Below are positions 5,603-9,312 of a stretch of 9,312 nucleotides of DNA, one piece after another. The notes below the pieces were generated by a model. It was given only the letters and a program-made list of their open reading frames with translations. It had not been told where the DNA came from and did no database searches. A program made the position numbers and the translations under genes. The stretch's first letter is position 1; each line of letters opens with the position of its first letter. The DNA is from Bacillota bacterium (lineage in GTDB: Bacteria > Bacillota > Desulfitobacteriia > Desulfitobacteriales > Desulfitobacteriaceae), in assembly GCA_021849995.1 (NCBI GenBank), contig JAJZSC010000011.1:1-9312 (forward strand). Direction: 5' to 3'.

Positions 5603-6892
5603 CTAGCTTCTTTTTCTAAATTTGTCTTCTCCAATGTCTGATGGAACAAAAAATTGTTGTCCCTTAATTGATTCCGGCAAATAATCTTGCTTTACCCAGT
5701 GACCGGGATGCGAGTGAGGGTATAGGTAGCCTTCTCCATGTCCAAGTTTCCTGGCACCAGGGTAATGAGCATCCCTAAGATGGGCTGGTACTTCCCCAGT
5801 AGGATTACGCTTAACATATTCCAGAGCTCGGTCGATCCCTTCATAGGCACTGTTGCTCTTCGGAGCAGTGGTGATAGCCAAAACAGCTTGTGCCATAGGA
5901 ATTCTTGCTTCCGGCATGCCTAGCCATTCTAGGGCATTTGCAGCTGCATGGGCTTGGAGCATAACTTTAGGGTCAGCTAATCCTACATCTTCCGAAGCCT
6001 GAACGATTATCCTTCGAATTATAAAACGGGGATCCTCACCGGCTTCAAGGAGAACTGCCAACCAATAGAGGGCGGCGTCAGGGTCAGAACCACGCATGCT
6101 TTTAATAAAGGCTGAGATAAGGTCATAGTGGTAATCAGCGTCCTTGTCAAAGCGAATAGCCCGTTGCTGGATAGACTCCTCTGCTATTTCCAAAGTGATT
6201 ATACGTTCTCCGTTAACTGGAGGGGTTGTGAGCACTGCCAGTTCCACTGCATTAAGGGCACGGCGCAAGTCTCCGTTGGCATAGTTAAGCCAGTGATCCC
6301 AGGCTTCAGGTGAGATTTTAACCTTGTAACTCCCTAGACCATTTTCTACGTTACTGAGGGCTCTTTGCAGACCGATTTTAATTTCTTCAACTGTTAATAA
6401 GTTTAGTTTAAACAGAGTAGAGCGGCTAAGGAGAGCGGAGTTAATCTCGAAAAAGGGGTTTTCAGTAGTTGCTCCGATAAAGGTGATTATTCCGCTTTCG
6501 ACAGCTGGGAGAAGAGCATCTTGCTGCCCTTTGTTAAAGCGGTGAACCTCATCACAGAAAACTAAAGTACGCTTACCGTATAGATGCAATTGTTCGGTGG
6601 ATTCATGGATTATTTCCCGAAGTTCCTTTACCCCGGCTGAGACAGCATTAATTTTGATAAAACGGGAAGAGGTTGAGGACGCGATTACCTGGGCAAGGCT
6701 GGTTTTGCCTGTTCCGGGTGGCCCATACAGAATAATTGATCCTACCCGGTCCGCTTCTATGGCCCGGCGCAGAAGTTTGCCAGGGCCTAGGATGTGTTCC
6801 TGACCTATGTAGTCATTAATAGTCTGAGGACGCATTCGTTCAGCGAGGGGAGCAACTTTGTTTGGGTTAAAGGAAGCAGAAAAAAGATCCAT
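5603..6892 (-). CDS. rarA: Replication-associated recombination protein A (RarA/MgsA AAA+ ATPase)
   Basis: RarA (MgsA; eukaryotic relative Mgs1/WRNIP1) is a cytoplasmic AAA+ ATPase related to clamp-loader subunits that acts at stalled replication forks. From the chosen start it has 429 residues, a usual length. Motifs are the N-terminal PLAERMRPQ (15-23), Walker A GPPGTGKT (57-64), Walker B FCDEVHR (112-118), sensor 1 GATTEN (140-145), sensor 2 GDLRRALN (207-214), and the C-terminal RarA domain with KSMRGSDPDAALYWLA (264-279) and HYPGARKLGHGEGYLYPH (376-393). I prefer the ATG at 6892 (MDLFS, typical of the family), with AAAGGA (6910-6905) 12 nt upstream; an ATG at 6913 would add seven residues but lacks a ribosome site. 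It is transcribed alone, divergent from the Rrf2 gene. Confidence 0.97.
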   Translation of the reverse strand: MDLFSASFNPNKVAPLAERMRPQTINDYIGQEHILGPGKLLRRAIEADRVGSIILYGPPGTGKTSLAQVIASSTSSRFIKINAVSAGVKELREIIHESTEQLHLYGKRTLVFCDEVHRFNKGQQDALLPAVESGIITFIGATTENPFFEINSALLSRSTLFKLNLLTVEEIKIGLQRALSNVENGLGSYKVKISPEAWDHWLNYANGDLRRALNAVELAVLTTPPVNGERIITLEIAEESIQQRAIRFDKDADYHYDLISAFIKSMRGSDPDAALYWLAVLLEAGEDPRFIIRRIIVQASEDVGLADPKVMLQAHAAANALEWLGMPEARIPMAQAVLAITTAPKSNSAYEGIDRALEYVKRNPTGEVPAHLRDAHYPGARKLGHGEGYLYPHSHPGHWVKQDYLPESIKGQQFFVPSDIGEDKFRKRS

Positions 6893-6957
6893 GTTAATTA
6901 TCGATCCTTTCATAACGTGTTAGTTTCTTTTATAGTTTAACTTGTTTTTACCGGGTT

Positions 6958-6991
6958 AAGTTTATCGTCTCTACCCAGGAAAGTTTATCGT
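6958..6991. repeat. Two 11-bp direct repeats upstream of rarA
   Basis: AAGTTTATCGT occurs at 6958-6968 and 6981-6991, 23 nt start to start, close to two helical turns. Both copies lie 45-80 nt upstream of the rarA coding start, where activator or repressor sites would be. The regulator is unknown. Confidence 0.6.
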
Positions 6992-7093
6992 TTTTGTAAG
7001 TGCATATACTTTTTTGACTGAGTTTAAAGTTTGGTTGCTATGCATAATGGTAAACCAGAATTTTGCTAAGGATAAAAAGTGCCCTAAAGGGTA

Positions 7094-7119
7094 TAGTAAC
7101 TTTTAGTAAAAGTTAGTAA
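7094..7119. repeat. Three helically phased TAGTAA repeats with overlapping 19-bp palindrome
   Basis: TAGTAA occurs at 7094-7099, 7104-7109 and 7114-7119, with exactly 10-bp spacing. Overlapping it, TAACTTTTA (7097-7105), G, TAAAAGTTA (7107-7115) is a perfect inverted repeat with 9-bp arms. No U tract or gene end is nearby, so a protein-binding site is more likely than a terminator. It lies about 100 bp upstream of the Rrf2 promoter. Confidence 0.65.
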
Positions 7120-7216
7120 AGATGGTAATCCAAATCTTAATTTAGTTTTTTATTGATTATAAGTTTTTATTATGGGTTTATTTTGAAAAATCAAAGTTAA
7201 TTAGTAGGTTTTAGCC

Positions 7217-7245
7217 TTGACAAATCCCGAGTGATTTAATAAGAT
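7217..7245 (+). promoter_or_regulatory. Promoter of the Rrf2-nifS-nifU operon with putative operator
   Basis: TTGACA (7217-7222) and TAAGAT (7240-7245) are 17 nt apart. An inverted repeat AAATC (7222-7226), CCGAGT, GATTT (7233-7237) fills the spacer between the two boxes, the classic place for a repressor. Since Rrf2/IscR proteins commonly repress their own operon, this is the best candidate for their site here. The promoter is well supported; the operator is inferred. Confidence 0.65.
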
Positions 7246-7317
7246 ATCCATGAAAGCATGATAAGAATAAGGCATAGAAGATATAGTACGGAAAAATTGG
7301 AAAAGAGGTGAGGGTTT

Positions 7318-7770
7318 GTGAAGCTCTCGACCAAAGGTCGGTATGGTGTAAAGGCTATGTTCGATCTAGCTCAACATATGGGTGAGGCTCCAGTATCGTT
7401 AAAAAGTATTGCTGAACGTCAAGGACTGTCCGAGCACTATCTGGAACAGCTTATTTCCGGCTTAAGAAAAGCCGGTCTTGTAAAAAGTATTAGAGGTGCT
7501 CAAGGCGGGTATGTTCTTGGCAAAGATCCGGACAAGATTAGAATAGGAGATATCATTAGAGTCCTGGAAGGTCCTATCGCTCCGGTAGATTGCGTGTCTG
7601 AGGAAGACCCGGAATCTTGTCATAAAGCCGAATTTTGCGTAACTCGGACCGTTTGGGAAAAGGTTAGGAACTCAATTGCAGAAGTGCTTGATTCCATCAC
7701 CTTGGAAGATATGCTAAATGATGCTGCCAAGCTTGAGTCTGACCGTAGTTTGTATATGTATTACATTTAA
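7318..7770 (+). CDS. Rrf2-family IscR-like transcriptional regulator with three cysteines
   Basis: This 150-residue DNA-binding protein is an Rrf2-family winged helix: MKLSTKGRYGVKAMFDLA (1-18), helix-turn-helix with SLKSIAERQGLSEHYLEQLISGLRKAGLV (27-55), then the wing SIRGAQGGY (57-65). Cys92, Cys101 and Cys107 form the C-x8-C-x5-C cluster seen in Firmicute IscR-like members; IscR uses the equivalent cysteines to hold a [2Fe-2S] cluster and sense Fe-S status. CymR, the cysteine-metabolism Rrf2 regulator, lacks this triad, so an Fe-S sensor is more likely. The start is GTG at 7318, with GAGGTG (7305-7310) 7 nt upstream. It is followed by nifS and nifU, the expected target operon, and its promoter contains an inverted repeat suited to autoregulation. 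Confidence 0.94.
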   Translation: MKLSTKGRYGVKAMFDLAQHMGEAPVSLKSIAERQGLSEHYLEQLISGLRKAGLVKSIRGAQGGYVLGKDPDKIRIGDIIRVLEGPIAPVDCVSEEDPESCHKAEFCVTRTVWEKVRNSIAEVLDSITLEDMLNDAAKLESDRSLYMYYI

Positions 7771-7879
7771 GGAAGTTTTAGTATACAAACCAGCATACAG
7801 AAAAATTGGCTGGGTTCAAGCCATTGGAGCAATCTTATTACTATTAAATTTTAAAGATATGCTTTCAGACATGCCAAAA

Positions 7880-7892
7880 AGGAGGAACTCCT
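7880..7892 (+). promoter_or_regulatory. nifS ribosome binding site inside a small inverted repeat
   Basis: AGGAG (7880-7884), GAA, CTCCT (7888-7892) is a perfect 5-bp inverted repeat ending directly at the ATG (7893). The Shine-Dalgarno sequence GGAGG (7881-7885) is mostly inside it. If the hairpin forms, it would hide the ribosome site and lower nifS translation. The stem is short, so the effect may be small. Confidence 0.5.
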
Positions 7893-9077
7893 ATGCGTAG
7901 AGTTTATATGGATCATAGTGCAACAACTCCGGTTGACCCAGAAGTGGCAAAACTCTTAATGAGTTATTATACAGAAAGGTACGGTAATCCTTCAAGTGTT
8001 CATAGCTTTGGGCGAGAAGTAAAAGATGCCCTTGAGCAAGCTCGACAACAGGTAGCAGAGCTTATAGGGGCCGAACCCTCAGAGATTACTTTCACTAGTG
8101 GTGGTACCGAGGCAGATAACATGGCTGTTCTTGGAACGGCAGAGATTATGCGAAAAAAAGGGAAACACCTGATTACTTCTGCTATCGAGCATCACGCAGT
8201 TTTGGAAACTTGCGAGTACTTAGCTAAAAATGGATTTGAGCTTACAATTATTCCGGTTAATGAAGAAGGTATTGTATCGGTAGAAGATGTGGCTAAGGCC
8301 ATTCGGCCTGATACTATTCTTATAAGCATTATGCATGCCAACAATGAAGTTGGATCTATTCAACCCATTGCTGAGATAGGTAAGCTAGCCAGAGAAAAAG
8401 GGATAGTATTCCATGTAGATGCAGTCCAATCATTAGGGAAAATTCCTATTAACGTTAAAGAAATGAACGTTGATCTCCTTACGATTTCCAGTCACAAGAT
8501 TTACGGTCCCAAAGGGGTAGGAGCACTTTTTATCCGGAAAGGGGTTAGGCTTGCTCCGATCCTGCACGGTGGTGGTCAAGAGAAGAGGCGTCGTTCAGGT
8601 ACAGAAAACAGTCCTGGAATCATTGCATTTGGCAAGGCCTGTGAATTAGAAGGACAACGGATGGTGGCCGAGGCTGAACGAATAAGGAAGCTTAGAGATA
8701 GACTTCAAAAAGGTATTTTAGATAGAATAGAGTATGCGAAAGTTAACGGACCGGTTGGAGACAATCGTCTGCCTGGAAATCTCAATGTAAGTATTCGTTT
8801 TGTGGAAGGGGAGGCACTTCTTCTAAGCTTGGATATGGTTGGGATTGCCGCCTCAAGTGGATCAGCTTGTACTTCAGGGTCCTTAGATCCTTCGCATGTA
8901 CTCTTGGCGATGGGACTTTCACATGAAATCGCTCATGGATCTCTTCGTTTCTCCCTAGGACGGCAAAATACTGAGGAAGATGTCGATTATGTCCTCGAAC
9001 AGCTGCCTAAGATTGTTGAGCGCCTTAGAATGATGTCCCCACTTTATGATCAGGCAAAATACTGTAAGGCTGAGTAA
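7893..9077 (+). CDS. nifS: Cysteine desulfurase, NifS/IscS type
   Basis: This PLP enzyme converts cysteine to alanine and passes the sulfur, as a protein persulfide, to the Fe-S scaffold. At 394 residues it is of normal length for the NifS/IscS group. Signs are the N-terminal VYMDHSATTPVDPEV (4-18), YGNPSSVHSFGRE (30-42), SGGTEADNMA (69-78), His100 (IEHHAVL) over the cofactor, Asp176 (FHVDAVQS), the PLP-binding Lys202 (SSHKIYGPKG), RSGTEN (234-239) and the catalytic Cys326 in SSGSACTSGS. The short cysteine loop marks group I. The ATG at 7893 has GGAGG 7 nt upstream. It lies 122 nt after the Rrf2 gene and 19 nt before the scaffold gene. This order is typical of clostridial Fe-S assembly, so nifS here does not imply nitrogen fixation. 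Confidence 0.97.
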   Translation: MRRVYMDHSATTPVDPEVAKLLMSYYTERYGNPSSVHSFGREVKDALEQARQQVAELIGAEPSEITFTSGGTEADNMAVLGTAEIMRKKGKHLITSAIEHHAVLETCEYLAKNGFELTIIPVNEEGIVSVEDVAKAIRPDTILISIMHANNEVGSIQPIAEIGKLAREKGIVFHVDAVQSLGKIPINVKEMNVDLLTISSHKIYGPKGVGALFIRKGVRLAPILHGGGQEKRRRSGTENSPGIIAFGKACELEGQRMVAEAERIRKLRDRLQKGILDRIEYAKVNGPVGDNRLPGNLNVSIRFVEGEALLLSLDMVGIAASSGSACTSGSLDPSHVLLAMGLSHEIAHGSLRFSLGRQNTEEDVDYVLEQLPKIVERLRMMSPLYDQAKYCKAE

Positions 9078-9096
9078 TTGAAGGAGTGTAGTAGAG

Positions 9097-9312
9097 ATGT
9101 ATACAGAAAAGGTCTTAGATCATTTTCAAAATCCCCGAAATGTTGGTGAGATTCCCGATGCCGATGGAGTTGGGGAAGTTGGGAATGCCAAATGTGGAGA
9201 TATTATGAGAATTTATTTGGATATTGAAGGGGATATTATAAAAGACGTAAAGTTCAAGACTTTTGGTTGTGGGGCGGCAGTCGCTACGAGCAGCATGGTA
9301 ACGGAAATGGTT
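9097..9312 (+). CDS. nifU: Fe-S cluster assembly scaffold NifU/IscU, N-terminal part (cut by window edge)
   Basis: The reading frame opens at ATG 9097 and stays open for 72 codons to the end of the window, so the gene is incomplete only because the window stops. The sequence is a clear IscU / NifU N-terminal domain: MYTEKVLDHFQNPRNVGEI (1-19), GVGEVGNAKCGDIMRIYL (24-41) and FKTFGCGAAVATSSMV (53-68). Cys33 and Cys58 are the first two of three conserved cluster ligands, with Asp35 in the usual CGD motif; the third lies beyond the edge. The protein assembles [2Fe-2S] and [4Fe-4S] clusters with sulfur from the preceding NifS. AAGGAG (9081-9086) lies 10 nt upstream. Whether it is a short clostridial scaffold or full-length NifU cannot be seen. 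Confidence 0.95.
   Translation, partial: MYTEKVLDHFQNPRNVGEIPDADGVGEVGNAKCGDIMRIYLDIEGDIIKDVKFKTFGCGAAVATSSMVTEMV

Larger units (their letters stand above)
6914..7216. other. AT-rich divergent intergenic region with repeats
   Basis: About 300 nt lie between rarA and the promoter of the Rrf2 gene. I see no credible gene or structured RNA. It holds an 11-nt direct repeat near rarA, a small CCCT-AA-AGGG inverted repeat (7082-7091) and a phased TAGTAA array with an overlapping palindrome. The rarA promoter should lie at the left end on the minus strand; TATAAA (6934-6929) is a possible -10 but has no good -35. Confidence 0.6.

Noticed and set aside
7718..7900. 60-codon open frame overlapping the end of the Rrf2 gene and the start of nifS
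   Set aside because: It is out of frame with both, has no ribosome site, overlaps a well-supported gene and has no recognisable domain. Its hydrophobic stretch comes from AT-rich intergenic sequence.
7893..9312. Nitrogen fixation locus suggested by nifS/nifU-type names
   Set aside because: No nif structural genes are seen, and an Rrf2 regulator followed by nifS-nifU is the ordinary housekeeping Fe-S assembly arrangement in Clostridia.

Overview
This window looks like the chromosome of an anaerobic, spore-forming Firmicute of the Clostridia, most like Desulfosporosinus/Desulfitobacterium. The pointers are moderately AT-rich DNA, strong Shine-Dalgarno sites, frequent TTG and GTG starts, a T-box riboswitch, the coupled hisS-aspS pair, and the order rarA / Rrf2 regulator / nifS / nifU. 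The genus is my inference; the gene identities rest on visible motifs. I see no mobile element, tRNA, rRNA or CRISPR array, and no wholly new multi-gene system: it is mainly housekeeping DNA with some unusual small genes and control sites.

Left part (1-1340): three small genes. A histidine-rich protein that is almost one bare LysM domain (+, 191-361) converges on a small lipoprotein (-, 452-766) across a shared hairpin terminator. A cysteine-rich YgbA-family protein (nitrous-oxide-stimulated promoter family, +, 1004-1336) diverges from the lipoprotein.

Centre left (1368-4759): a promoter and a full T-box leader with transcription terminator precede hisS and aspS, which overlap by 4 nt. The T-box acceptor-pairing bulge (UGGC, which fits discriminator base G73) and a well-placed GAC triplet suggest that the leader senses uncharged tRNA-Asp rather than tRNA-His. 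The AspRS has residues associated with the non-discriminating enzyme type.

Centre (4792-5594): a perfect-consensus sigma-A promoter and a GC-rich palindrome lead into a CsoR-family repressor with the C-H-C and Y/H/E copper-sensor fingerprint. It is followed 46 nt later by a thioredoxin with a variant WCSPC active site. A strong bidirectional terminator separates this pair from rarA on the opposite strand.

Right part (6893-9312): after rarA comes an AT-rich divergent intergenic region of about 400 nt with two unexplained repeat structures. Then follow an IscR-like Rrf2 regulator with three cysteines, a NifS-type cysteine desulfurase and the start of the NifU/IscU scaffold, cut by the window edge. 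The last three form an Fe-S cluster assembly operon, probably autoregulated by the Rrf2 protein.
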